Assembly (NCBI GenBank): GCA_050084515.1
Contig: CM114274.1
Span: forward strand, 20,708,001-20,772,000
Direction: 5' to 3'
Length of the DNA stretch: 64,000 bases
From: Blasia pusilla
Taxonomy: Eukaryota > Marchantiophyta > Marchantiopsida > Blasiales
Shown: positions 45,439 through 54,674 of the stretch, one piece after another
Layout of the letters: the number at the start of each line of letters is the position of its first letter
Position numbering within the stretch: the stretch's first letter is position 1
Made by a program: the position numbers and the translations under genes
The notes under the pieces: generated by a model
What the model was told of the DNA's origin: nothing
Seen by the model: the letters and a program-made list of their open reading frames with translations, nothing else
The model's database searches: none

Positions 45439-45950
45439 ATGGACCACTCCTACGTGTACTGCTTCGTTTGGCCTGAGCACAATTTCCAGGTGTTCAAGAT
45501 TCAGGATCCTGTGGATCCATGCTCAGATGGGTACAGCTTAGATAGTTTGTACAATCCCCCCCCCCCCGGGAATTTACATGCAAGACAATACCCCACTTCA
45601 AGGAGGAAGGGAAAAATCGCGAGCCCTGATGCAAACGCTCATCGAGCTCTGCTCAAGGCGGGATGACTCGGTGTTCGACTTAGTGGGACTTTCAGGGGCA
45701 AGTATCAAAGGCGCTGGCGAGTGGCGAGAACATTCTCGCCTCGAGGAAGGCATGAATCTGTTTGACCTTTGCAAGGAGGCAAAGGCGAATACGAAAGGCT
45801 CGTTGGGGCGTACAACTCTCCACCAAAGCCGAGAGCTCCGGTTCCAGACCCTCCATTGGTTGTGACTCCATCGTCACTTCCAACGATTCCGAAAATCGGG
45901 AGGGCAAGGCCGAAAGTAATTTTGCAAGAGCTCTCGGACGATGACGAGTG
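45439..45950 (+). pseudogene. Cargo gene copy B, exon 4: motif-I-like segment and acidic tail
   Basis: Begins MDHSYVYCFVWPEHNFQVFK, then DGYSLDSLYNPPPP, a C-run frameshift at about 45548-45559, LMQTLIELCSRRDDSV and FDLVGLSGASIKGAG (45677 onward), then NLFDLCKEAKA. The FDxxGxSGA string followed by a short helix and an acidic residue parallels FDPFxGSGT of amino-methyltransferases. The tail is Pro-rich and ends LSDDDE. Another frameshift lies near 45790. Confidence 0.5.
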
Positions 45951-46017
45951 AGTTCAAAGAACTCAACGACCGGCTTGACCGCAGCTGCGGCGTTTGGAGT
46001 AGGGAGTTTTTGATGAT

Positions 46018-47090
46018 GAGGCAAAAGATTTCATAGAATAGATCAAATGTCTGATTCAGAGCTTTTTTTTCGGATGATATAAAGGAGAAGATTTTTTTGA
46101 ACGATGGTGGTGCTTGTAAAAGTTTCTTTGAACATTTTTTATGGCTTTTTGAATGTGATCGTCTATGTACTCCGCGGACTTCAATTTTGCAACCCGTCGG
46201 ATTTCTCCTGCTTGCAACTTTTAACTTTTTGACCACATCACCTTTCTACCACTTCCAGGCAACCTGTCGGATTTCGGAGGTTGCACGATCGACTCTTTCC
46301 TGTTGGTCCAACTTAAGAGGCGATCTGGCGAGCTTCTTCCCTTGGCACCTTCCCCTCAACTCGTAAAGGCAGGTGTAGGCTTCTTTTCTTTTCTCAGACG
46401 TGTTGGATTCCTACTACTTGTGCGATTTCCATCATGGTATTATCAAGGACGGAGCACATATTGATACTGGATGGGTGTCACATTGCAGAGCGTACAAGGT
46501 ATACTGCCGAGGAAGGCGGTGGGACTCAAATCAGGTTACATGGGACCGTTATGGCGTACCTAAGGGGGGGGCCAAGGCTCTCAAATTCGCCAACATTTTT
46601 TATCCCCGTCTACAATCCGCCAGAGGAGCCAATTGTATCTGAGGACATTCCTTTTGTACTGTCATCGAGGAGAGTTAGGAGTAAATTTGTAGATGACGAG
46701 GCTGAAGAAATCATAGACTAGGTCAAATGAACATTTCCGAGGTTCCTTCGGAGGTAATAAAGGACGAGATTTTTTCAACCCATAATGGTGTTTGTAAAAG
46801 TTGTTGGAATATTTTGTTGGACTTGTGGATTGTGTTCTTTTAGCTACTCAGAATTACAATTTTGCAACCCGTATGATTCCGACGGGTTGCAACTTTTTGC
46901 TTTTTGCCCATCGCAACTTTGTAACCATTTCGGGCAAGTCGCCGGATTCGACGGAGTTGATCGCTTGAGTGATCGGACTCTTTCCTGTGAGACCAACCGG
47001 CGCATTGTGGCGGGCTTCTTAACGTTTGGCTCGTTCCCCTACTTTCGTCAAACCGGTTGTAGGCTTCTTTTCTTGTCTAAGATGTGCAGG
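46018..47090 (+). repeat. Tandem duplication of the cargo gene's 3' end (~682 bp)
   Basis: Landmarks repeat at 681-683 bp: TCATAGA(A/C)TAG at 46030 and 46711, TCAAATG at 46042 and 46723, and GTAGGCTTCTTTTCTT at 46373 and 47056. The second unit carries its own C-terminal exon-like frame and 3' flank. The units have diverged, so the duplication is old. Confidence 0.7.
46434..46721 (+). pseudogene. Diverged duplicate of the cargo gene C-terminus
   Basis: An open frame ending FFIPVYNPPEEP...VDDEAEEIID, parallel to the VYNSP...DDE tail of the cargo gene, followed by the same 3' flank. The first part (TEHILILDGCHIAERTRYT) has no clear parallel upstream. A run of eight G near 46563-46572 may hide a frameshift. 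It may be a remnant of another family member recombined into copy B. Confidence 0.45.
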
Positions 47091-47577
47091 ATTCCTACTA
47101 CTACCTTCGGATTGCCATTTTGGATTCCCAACTTTGTTAGATTGTCGTAGGTGCGGGGTGGAAGAAAATCACTTCTAAAAATCTTTCCTTTCTTATGGTG
47201 AGCTTTCTTACGGGTTGGGAGGGGTGTAGCTTCTCGGTTTCTCAGCTTTAGGATCTGAATGAAGGGACATAAGTTCCTCTTTACTCCAGACAGCTAACAA
47301 TCTTTTGGTTCAATTATCCTCTCATGTGTTCACATTTCACAAAGTTGGTCTTGAGCAGACACCATTCATAACCAACAGAAAGTTGGTTATGGGGCGATTC
47401 AAGGGAGGCCATGATGCAGGCAACAATCCCTGCAAAAAGAGAGGTTGGCACCCGGGTGGTCCTCCAACAAAAATACCCATGGGCACTGCTTTTTGTAGAT
47501 CGAGACAGGTAATGTTAAGAAACTTAGGCTCACATGGAGAGTGATGGAAAAATGTTTGTAGTGGTCTTATGATGTCT
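47091..47577 (+). other. Right part of MULE copy B with a small basic ORF
   Basis: The frame at 47305-47544 could start internally at MGRFKGGHDAGNNPCKKRGW (Met at 47389) and continue HPGGPPTKIPMG. It is Gly/Lys/Pro-rich and basic. No counterpart is seen elsewhere in the window and no family was recognised. It may be a remnant of a third element gene or chance. Confidence 0.3.
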
Positions 47578-47809
47578 ACTTTTTTTTTGCACCCACTTAA
47601 AAGGAGGTTTTTTTAGGGCCAAATGTGGACCACTACCAACTCTCTTCTAAAGATTTCATGAATTTGAAAGCAAACAAAAATTTCAAATATGTCAAAAAGT
47701 TTTGAAGAGAGGAGGCGGATTTGGCCCTTTTTTTTTAAGAGAGACTCTCCTCTCTTCCGGAATCTCTTCCTCTCCTCTCTTACTCTCTCCTCCCACAATA
47801 CCAGCCCAC
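47578..47809. repeat. Right terminal region of MULE copy B
   Basis: Contains poly-T, GAGAGACTCTCCTCTCTTCC and CTCTTCCTCTCCTCTCTTAC, the inverted counterpart of the GA-rich left end, and finishes CCCACAATACCAGCCCAC before the TSD. The outermost bases do not match the left end well. Confidence 0.65.
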
Positions 47810-47915
47810 GTTCATATTGCAACCCGTCCGATTGCCACGGGTTGCAACTTTTCACTTTTTGACCATTGCACCTTTTTAACCACTTCCAGGCAACTTGTCG
47901 GATTCTGACAGGTTC
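47810..47915 (+). mobile_element. Right remnant of MULE copy A beyond copy B
   Basis: Starts with the TSD GTTCATATT and continues GCAACCCGTCCGATTGCC with ACTTTTTGACCATTGCACC and CCACTTCCAGGCAAC. It matches copy B's 3' flank at 46185-46290. This join proves that copy B landed in copy A. Confidence 0.85.
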
Positions 47916-48521
47916 CTAAGGGAATATATTATACCTCGCTTGGATTACTTCCATGTTTGTGATATATGCATTTCTAGTAAACCCATAATAGGTTTGAACG
48001 TGTATATGACTCCGTCTCATATACGTATTGTACTAAGTGTAGATCCATTGAAATTAAAACTACTTTCCATTGTAGACTCAAGGACAGGGATAGAAACCAA
48101 GTTCAATGGATTCCATAAGGGTTTTTCCAAGATATCTTCATTGCTTGATTCCCCTTTAATAGGATTTTGTGCGCATACACATTGCTACACAACATACATC
48201 GCTGTCATCGAACACACACAAAAACATGCACGATCCCATGCTAACTCATGGCACCCAAACACAGAGGCAAGAAGTACCAAAATATCTTCAATAAAATAAG
48301 GTCAAATCTCTCTCACTACACCATAGCTCTCACATGTGTGCACTCTCACATGTCTCTCTGAATGTCAAACCAAACCCACTCTCCTAATCATAGGCTTGGG
48401 TTACACTCACAAGGCAAGGGACCATAGCTCCTCTGCCTTGTGCCAAGAGGTTCAACAAAGAGAGAATGAGCTCTCAAGCTCTCTCTGCTTGAGGTATACC
48501 CCTCCCCTCTCCCAAGCGAGG
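47916..48521. other. Unassigned insert between MULE fragments
   Basis: Copy A's 3' flank stops being recognisable at about 47915. The next 600 bp match nothing else in the window. It has only weak open frames and a CT-rich right end (CCCTCCCCTCTCCC). Probably another inserted element or older flanking DNA. Confidence 0.4.
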
Positions 48522-49285
48522 TGCGGTAAGAGGAGAGGAAGAGAGGAAGAGAGGAGAGAGGAACTACCTTCAACCGAAAGAGATACTTTTTTTTGAAGAG
48601 AGTTTCCTGTGATTTGAAGAGAGTTTCGGTTGGATTGAAGAGAGGAAACTTTTTGTGTGATTTTTTTTTGCACTTTTTTGCTCAGTTCTTAAGCACTCCC
48701 ACCATTTTTTTTTCCTCTTCCACATTTTGGAAACCCTCTTAGTCCGACGAGTTGCAAATTGCACAAAATTTAGAAATTTGAAAAATCAGTGGAATCATAA
48801 GTGTGGAACCAATCACTTTTTCCATCCAAGGTCTGGAAAAAATCTATCATAAGCCTTGGGCTGAATAGAGTTCAAGCTCAAAGTGAAGGTTATGGAAAAA
48901 TGAAAGTACAGTCTAAAACTTCATTTTGCATCCTCAAAGTGGTATGTTTAAAATACTTCGCACTTCTTTGAGGGATAGAATTGGTTGGTGGATTCCTACT
49001 ACTACCTCCGACTCTCTTAAAACTACAAGCAATACATAGTACATGTGCTTACAAGGGAAATACCTTTTGCCACTTGTCTCTCTTTGGACAAAGTCATCAC
49101 ATAAAGATGTGAGAAAGCAACAAATGTGCATCACATACACCACATACACCCCTATGACACTTGAATTTACAGTGTTGTTCATGAGCCAATACATCCTTCC
49201 TATTCCATTGCCATTGTGGATATCTTTTGTGGTGATGATCTCCATTTTTGCCTCTCGAGCTGATGCAATTCGCTTTGCTCTATGA
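48522..49285 (-). pseudogene. MULE left-end fragment with SWIM finger
   Basis: Begins with the family terminus AGGTGCGGTAAGAGG and reads into the transposase C-terminus on the minus strand, with CDDFVQRETSGKRYFPCKHMYYVLL (48934-49245). The finger's first cysteines read LTSLCDDF in place of PTCSCDDF, so one ligand is lost. Truncated at about 49283. Confidence 0.8.
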
Positions 49286-49317
49286 TTTGAAGAGAGTTTC
49301 CGTTGGGTTTCCGTTGG

Positions 49318-49855
49318 AGTCGATTGTGATCGTCTATGTACTCCGATAGTTCATATTGGAGGTGCGATAAGAGGAGAGGAAGAGAGGAAGAGAGGAGAGA
49401 GAAGAGAGGAAACTATCTTCAACCGAAATAGAGACTTTTTTTTTAAGAGAGTTTCCGTTGGGTTGAAGAGAGGAAAAATTTTGTGTGAATTTTTTTGCAC
49501 TTTTTTGTTCAGTTATTAAGCAGTCCCACTTTTTTTTTCCTTTTCCATACTTTGGCAACCCCTCTGAGTCCGACGAGTTGCAAATTGCACAAAATTTAGA
49601 GAACTGAAAAATCAGTGGAATCATAAGTGTGGAACCAATCACTTTTTCCATCCAAGGTCTGGAAAAAATCTATCATTTGCCCCGGGCTGAATAGAGTTCA
49701 AGCTCAAAGTGAAGGTTGAGGAAAAATAAAAGTACAATCTAAAACCTCATTTTGCATCCTCAAAGTGGTTTGTTTAAAATACTTTGCACTTCTTTGAGGG
49801 ACGGAATTGGTTGGTGGATTCCTACTCCTACCTCCGACTCTCTTAAAACTACCAG
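49318..49855 (-). mobile_element. Duplicate of 34018-34555, including the copy A/copy B junction
   Basis: Matches copy A's 3' flank (GATCGTCTATGTACTC), the TSD GTTCATATT, the copy B left terminus and the start of its SWIM exon. Because it carries the junction, it must have been duplicated after copy B inserted into copy A. It ends abruptly at AAACTACCAG. Confidence 0.85.
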
Positions 49856-49865
49856 AAACCCGTCA

Positions 49866-50048
49866 CTATCGCTATAAATTAAATATTCTCATTTTCATTC
49901 TTATTCTTATTCTCATTTTCCACCCGGTGGAATCATCTGGGAATGGATAATTATGGGAAAATAATAGTCACTATTCACTATAAATTAAATATTCTCATTC
50001 TTATTCTTATTCTTATTCTCATTTTCCACCCGGTGGAATCATCTGGGA
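49866..50048 (+). promoter_or_regulatory. Promoter of transposase copy 3, tandemly duplicated
   Basis: A 106-bp unit is present twice: TATAAATTAAAT, a run of ATTCTTATTC, CACCCGGTGGAATC and ATGGATAATTATGGGAAA. TATA boxes lie at 49873-49879 and 49979-49985. The first ATG (49943) soon leaves the frame; the second (50049) leads into the transposase. Confidence 0.75.
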
Positions 50049-50371
50049 ATGGATAATTATGGGAAACTCACTTGTGGCAGCCATCTAGCGGCCCTTCCTC
50101 AATCAGAAATAGTTCGACCGCAAGCTCGTTAATCTTTCATACCAGTGGATGAAAATTTCCTCTCAGTGTGATTTCTTCTCCAAATTGGAACAATCTTTGT
50201 TTCCAAGGATGTTAGGGTGGACGGTATGGAGGACGTTATAGGTGAGACAGTCCAGCCAGTGATAGCATACCGTAAAGTATGGAATCTCCTACCTCTAAAA
50301 AATGGTCAATACATAGTTTATGGCTTGCCTATGAATTCCTCTATTTCCCAAGTAGATGATATGGAATTTCC

Positions 50372-50789
50372 TGTTGGATTCTCAACATCCACTCCTCTGA
50401 GCACCATTAATCTGATCGGCCCCCTTGTATGAGGAAAAGCCTAGATTGATGGTTCTGACTTAGACGTCGAAGGAGTCATAGTAATATGACGTAGGTGGTT
50501 TTAGGAGTAGCGTTACTAGGTTTATCTAACCCTATATTGCATCAGGGTGCGGGGCACCCTGATGCAATATAGGGTTAATAGAAACGAAGAAAAATAGGTA
50601 AAAACCCTAGTTTTCCCGAGTAGTCAAATAGTCAGGAGCCGCAGTGGTAGCGCATTCTCGTATGTCGAGTTATCTCCATGTTCAAGTTCCATCGAAGCTC
50701 TTCTATGAGCGCACGGACGGACTAGGCCACTTTGTATCTCTAAGTTTTGTAAAGATTTCAGTGATTTCGTCACTTTCTATTTTCTCACA
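50372..50789. mobile_element. 418-bp solo LTR in transposase copy 3
   Basis: TGTTGGATTC...TTTTCTCACA with the 5-bp TSD TTTCC on both sides (50367-50371 and 50790-50794). Removing it restores the sequence seen in copies 1 and 2 (GAATTTCCTAGTGC). Short length and TG...CA ends fit a small LTR or TRIM element. It contains a 24-bp-arm hairpin and a tRNA-like stretch. Confidence 0.8.
50527..50577. repeat. Perfect hairpin with 24-bp arms
   Basis: Arms 50527-50550 and 50554-50577 are exact reverse complements around a three-base loop. The arm begins TAACCCTATATTGCATCAGG. Confidence 0.92.
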
Positions 50790-52559
50790 TTTCCTAGTGC
50801 ATCGAGCTTTACGTTTGCCACTCCAAGCTCAGTAGATCTGGCATCGACTCCAACTTCACACATTCGTAACAATGTTGTTTTTCCTGATGACATTTCGGAT
50901 GTCGTCAACCTCAGTGGAACTGTCCGACACCAACCGGGTCCTCTGTCTGCCTACTCGTTCCTCTTGCGAGTATCAGGCAATACTTTGATGTATTCTCTGC
51001 CCTTTAAAATGTTCAAGCATATTCTTGTGGACTAGCTGCCGCCCACGTATGATAGTAATTGCATTTTTGAGTTGCCTCCACTTGCTGGTCTTGCTCAAAA
51101 GAAAGATGGAGGACGCTTGAAGGGTATGGACAGAAAGTGTGATTGTCATCTATGGTGCAGGCTTCAATGGACTATTGCTTCAATTCCTCATGGTCCTTGG
51201 ATTGTTTCTCGCCGCCAATGTGTTGGAGCCCTCAAGTGTAGAAGTCCAACATGCTCGTATCTAGAGCGCAATGGGTGAGTCAATACGTTGCAATTCGCCC
51301 CTAAGAATGCAGAAACTCCATATGAGATTGGTACGACCATACTGCCGGCAGGCCATTGATGTCCTCATTGTCACGCATCCCCTTTCTGCGTTGGAGCGTG
51401 TCTTGCATACATATTTTTCATTGTGCACGACTTCAGTTCCATATCCGAGTACACCAGGCTGGTAGTTCATGTTGGCTCCCACATTCATCCTGTTACCGAT
51501 GCAATTCAAAGACACATCAAGGAGGATGTGGCAAAGAAAGTGGCCGAGGAGGTATATAGAAACTCTCCGAGATCAAAGCCCAAAGTAATCAAGTTAACAA
51601 GAGCATCACAAATTTTTGAACAACTGCTTGGAATCCTTGGGCAGGGCGAGATCACGGCTGCTGAGGAGAAACAACTCTGGGAAAATCTCGCATTTCTCGC
51701 TCATCCTAAATGGTTCCGGAATTTTCAACGTCAAATACGGGTACTGGAAGGAAAGATGGCCGAAATGGATGCCATTGCCAGAATCAAGGCCAACTCCAAA
51801 TTTCCATTTATTCAGAGATGGCAGTTCATGGGCCAGGGAGGCGAAGGATCAAGGGCTTATGTCTTCAAAATGTCAACGACAGAGCCGTCGAGTGGCCTCC
51901 AACTTATAGATCGAATTAGGGAAGGAAAAGATCTTTACGGCAGCTGGATAAGCTTTGACATTTGCTATAGAGTGCTGAATGGATGGTTGACCATGGGTCC
52001 TCACGTTTATGACCATGTGGAGAAGGGACTCAAAACTATATTTGTCTTTGAGGTAAAAGCACAAGACGTTGGCAATTTGAAGATGTGTTGGTTACTCTTA
52101 TTGGAGGTGGTGAAGGAAAACAAAAGGCCACCTCCAAAAATTTATGGATTCATGGTGGACAATGCACAACCTGGGTGGATTGCTATCAGGGAAGTGTTCT
52201 GGGGTGGAGAGGTTCAACTACAAAGGGAAAGGTTGGATGCTTTCCATTGGCAACATTTTGTGAACCGGTACACCAAATCTTGCATCAAGGAGAATAAGAG
52301 GACAAAGCATGTCACTCTACTCCAATGCTGCAAGACAACAAAACCTTAAAATAGGCCATGGAGTGCCAAGAAGAACTACAAGGGTGGTGGAGGAAGCATA
52401 CGATTGAAGGGAAGTACAAAGAGTTCTGCTCTTGGCTCAGTTGGTGGCCTATACAAATGAGACAATGGGGAAACTTCATGCGGAAAAAGAGTTCAGTATT
52501 TCGTCCTTTTGAGCTCATGTTGAGAATTGTTTGAAAAGTTGCAGCTCAAGTTGAGAAGC

Positions 52560-53085
52560 GTGGGCACTATAGGGATTTCAAACCGAAGAAACCAAGCAAC
52601 CCGTCGGATGCGACGGGTTGCCTAAGTGTGCAATCAATCGTAAACCGATGGGTTGCATCAAGAATGTTTGTGTTACCCGTTGGAGGGCAACATCATGGAC
52701 GAGGAATTTTGTGCAACCTGTCGAAACCTGACTAGTTGCATGAGAGTGCAACATGTCGAATTCCGACGGGTTGCAAGTTGCATGTATACAAGGTCTGCAA
52801 ATAGTTCGACCTGGATGGGTTGCAAGCCGCAAGGCTGCAAGTTAACTCGGTCTACAACCCATCGGATTCCGACAACTTGCGTATGTATGCAACGTGTCGC
52901 ACGTAAAGTAGTTGCGTCTATATGCGACTCCTCGCATTCAGATAGGTTGCGTCTTTCTCCAAGTTGCATCCAAACACGTTGCATTAGTTCAAGTTAACTG
53001 AACCCCGTTGAATTCCAATAGTTGCAAAGCTTCGTGTGAAGACACTTCTTGCAAGCCAATGGAATCCGACAGGTTGCACTAGGAT
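52560..53085 (+). repeat. Transposase intron remnant of copy 3 with palindromes
   Basis: About ten degenerate palindromes (CAACCCGTCGG...CGACGGGTTGC near 52599, then CATGTCGAATTCCGACGGG and later weaker ones), spaced 40-60 bp. They have drifted more than in copies A and B. Confidence 0.75.
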
Positions 53086-53095
53086 TTTCGAGACC

Positions 53096-53155
53096 GGACC
53101 GGCCTACTTCTCACAACACGTCCAATTGGACGAGTTGTGAGAAGTAGGCCGGTCC
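53096..53155. repeat. Long hairpin at a breakpoint
   Basis: A 22-bp arm (53096-53117, beginning GGACCGGCCTACTTCTCACA) is exactly inverted at 53134-53155 around a 16-base centre that contains TCCAATTGGA. Homology continues outward with gaps (ATTTTCGAG against CTCGAAAAT). It sits where MULE sequence ends. Confidence 0.9.
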
Positions 53156-53198
53156 TAACTCGAAAATTGGACGGGTCCTAGGTTGCAGTCAAAGGTTA

Positions 53199-54674
53199 CA
53201 CTAGTAGAAAAGGGGCTATTTTAAACCCAGGTAAAAGTGACTCATGTTACTAAGAGTCATTTGAACTACTCCTAGTTACTCTAAAATACGCCAAATGACT
53301 CATGAATTACTTATATGATCCTCAAGTCACATTTAATGACTAGGTTAAACTCATAGAGGAGGGAAGAGATTCTGACTAAATCATGGGCGATAATTTGTGA
53401 ATTTATTTATTAGTATGAACAATGATAAGTCCTCTTGGGGACTATTAGGAAGCCAATATAAGATTAGTTCACATGGAGTATATACAAGTAGTGCTAGTAG
53501 GTGTTGCCAAAGAAGACTCAAATGAACTAAGGTTTAGAAAGTTCAGATTAGATGATAACAGTAAAATACAAGTTAACCCTAGCTAAAGACCTACACCCTA
53601 CGGCGCTTTGTCAAATCAAGTCCAAGGTGGGAATACAGGTCCGTGCCATTTCTCTTCCGCGCGGTCTCTCTCTCATGTGGTAGACACTTTTCTGGTCTCT
53701 CTCTCGACGGCTTGATGAGCTCAAGAGAGAGACCGGGTTGCGTGTTTCTTGTGTCTCTTTCTCGTTTGTGCCAAAGGTTCACATTTAGAAAAAAATTGAT
53801 GTCTTATGTTTGATTTCTCTATCTTTGCAGCTCACGACGAGCTCTTCTTGTTCTCGCTTGCAAGATTGATCAGTGTTATTGTGAATCAAAGCGGGCGTAT
53901 AGTTCTTGCTGCTCGGGTTGTGCGGAAACGCAAAAAGTGCTATTAAGTTTTGGGTATGACTCATCTCTAAACCTCTCTCTCACTCTCCTGTTATTTTGAT
54001 GAGTTCTCTCAAAGCCCGTATCTCTTTCAAGCTTTTTGTAGATTGTTTTCCAGTACTAGCAGCAGCCGCTTGCTTCACTAGGCTGGCCGCTTTGCACTGA
54101 TCGATGTAGCAAGCTCTTTTCTCGATGAGAAGACAAGTTTCTTTGGATCAGGATCTTCTTGCAATTAGCAGTACCAGTTAATCGGCTCACAGGTTCAAGG
54201 CAATGCGTAGAGTTGTGATGAAAGAGTTGGTGTGGATGCGCTATGATTTTTTGCTACTCTTTCATAGCTTGGGAATTCCAACCATGAAGCAGAGTCTTGG
54301 CATTCATTTTATTATAGTAGTATAATTGCCATTGTAGGGAGTAGCTCAGATTCGTGTAGATTAGAAATACCGGTTCACAACTCTCATCTTTCTGTTATTC
54401 TCTCATTTCTGGCATTTTGTTGTGCCGAAAGGCGTTCAAATTTTTTCTCTTTCTTGTCAAGATTCTAGTATATTCCAAGGCTTTGCCGACTTCTTCGTGC
54501 TGCCAACACTTTCACGAGGTCACTTTTCATATGTGCAATTGTCAGTTCTTGCAAGCCTGCTTGCCTGCATGAGTAAGTGAGTGGTGCGGTATTTTTTGAG
54601 GAGTAGCCGTTTGACAAGTTCATCCCTAGGTCTTTGTAGCTTCCATCAACTATGAGGGCAGTAGAATGAAGCTG
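53199..54674 (+). mobile_element. CACTA-like transposon left end, truncated
   Basis: Begins CACTAGTAGAAAAGGGGCTA, close to plant CACTA/EnSpm termini, followed by spaced GTGACTCAT and AGAGTCATTT motifs that could be subterminal repeats. No transposase or inverted right end is present before the Gypsy LTR at 54675. The remaining sequence has no strong ORF; a CT-rich part lies at 53640-53760. Confidence 0.4.

Larger units (their letters stand above)
40904..45950 (+). pseudogene. ParB-like/DNA methyltransferase-like cargo gene, copy B
   Basis: Same four-exon plan as copy A but without insertions: exons 40904-41533, 41624-42096, about 42845-44863 and about 45439-45950. Exon 1 stops after MTRKKS. 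Exon 2 has a stop (VR*IQ) near 41707. The DGNHR box reads DGNHM. The exon 3 acceptor reads GG for AG. The exon 3 donor reads AT for GT and the exon 4 acceptor reads AA for AG. A C-run shifts the frame in exon 4. Its methyltransferase-like residues are better kept than in copy A: ADLPSG and FDLVGLSGAS. It is a useful guide to the ancestral protein but cannot be expressed as such. Confidence 0.55.
34054..47809. mobile_element. MULE copy B, complete 13.8-kb composite element
   Basis: It is flanked by a 9-bp TSD and has purine-rich ends. The left end reads AGAGGTGCGATAAGAGGAGA. The right end, on the minus strand, carries the related block TAAGAGAGGAGAGGAAGAGA about 28 bases in, so the terminal inverted repeats are imperfect. 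Contents in order: SWIM-type transposase (minus), a promoter region holding a solo LTR, the ParB/methyltransferase-like gene (plus), a duplicated 3' end and a short ORF. It lies inside the 3' flank of copy A, whose two halves rejoin when it is removed. Confidence 0.85.
50049..52530 (+). pseudogene. Mutator-like transposase, copy 3 (exon 1 only)
   Basis: Starts MDNYGKLTCGS. After a 418-bp LTR insertion (50372-50789) it continues with PPLAGLAQKKDGGRLKGMDR, the cysteine clusters, HVGSHIHPVTDAIQRHIKED and a long open core (51423-52349) with SFDICYRVL, GFMVDNAQPGW and FHW. The second catalytic Asp is intact, unlike in copy 2. The frame breaks near 52340 within the MECQEE region. The splice donor reads AAGAG where copies 1 and 2 have GTGAG. 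Palindromic intron sequence follows, and then the copy is truncated, so the SWIM exon is missing. Confidence 0.82.

Noticed and set aside
50636-50710. Functional tRNA gene
   Set aside because: It has A- and B-box-like strings only. A cloverleaf with paired acceptor and anticodon stems could not be drawn, and it lies inside an LTR-like insertion.
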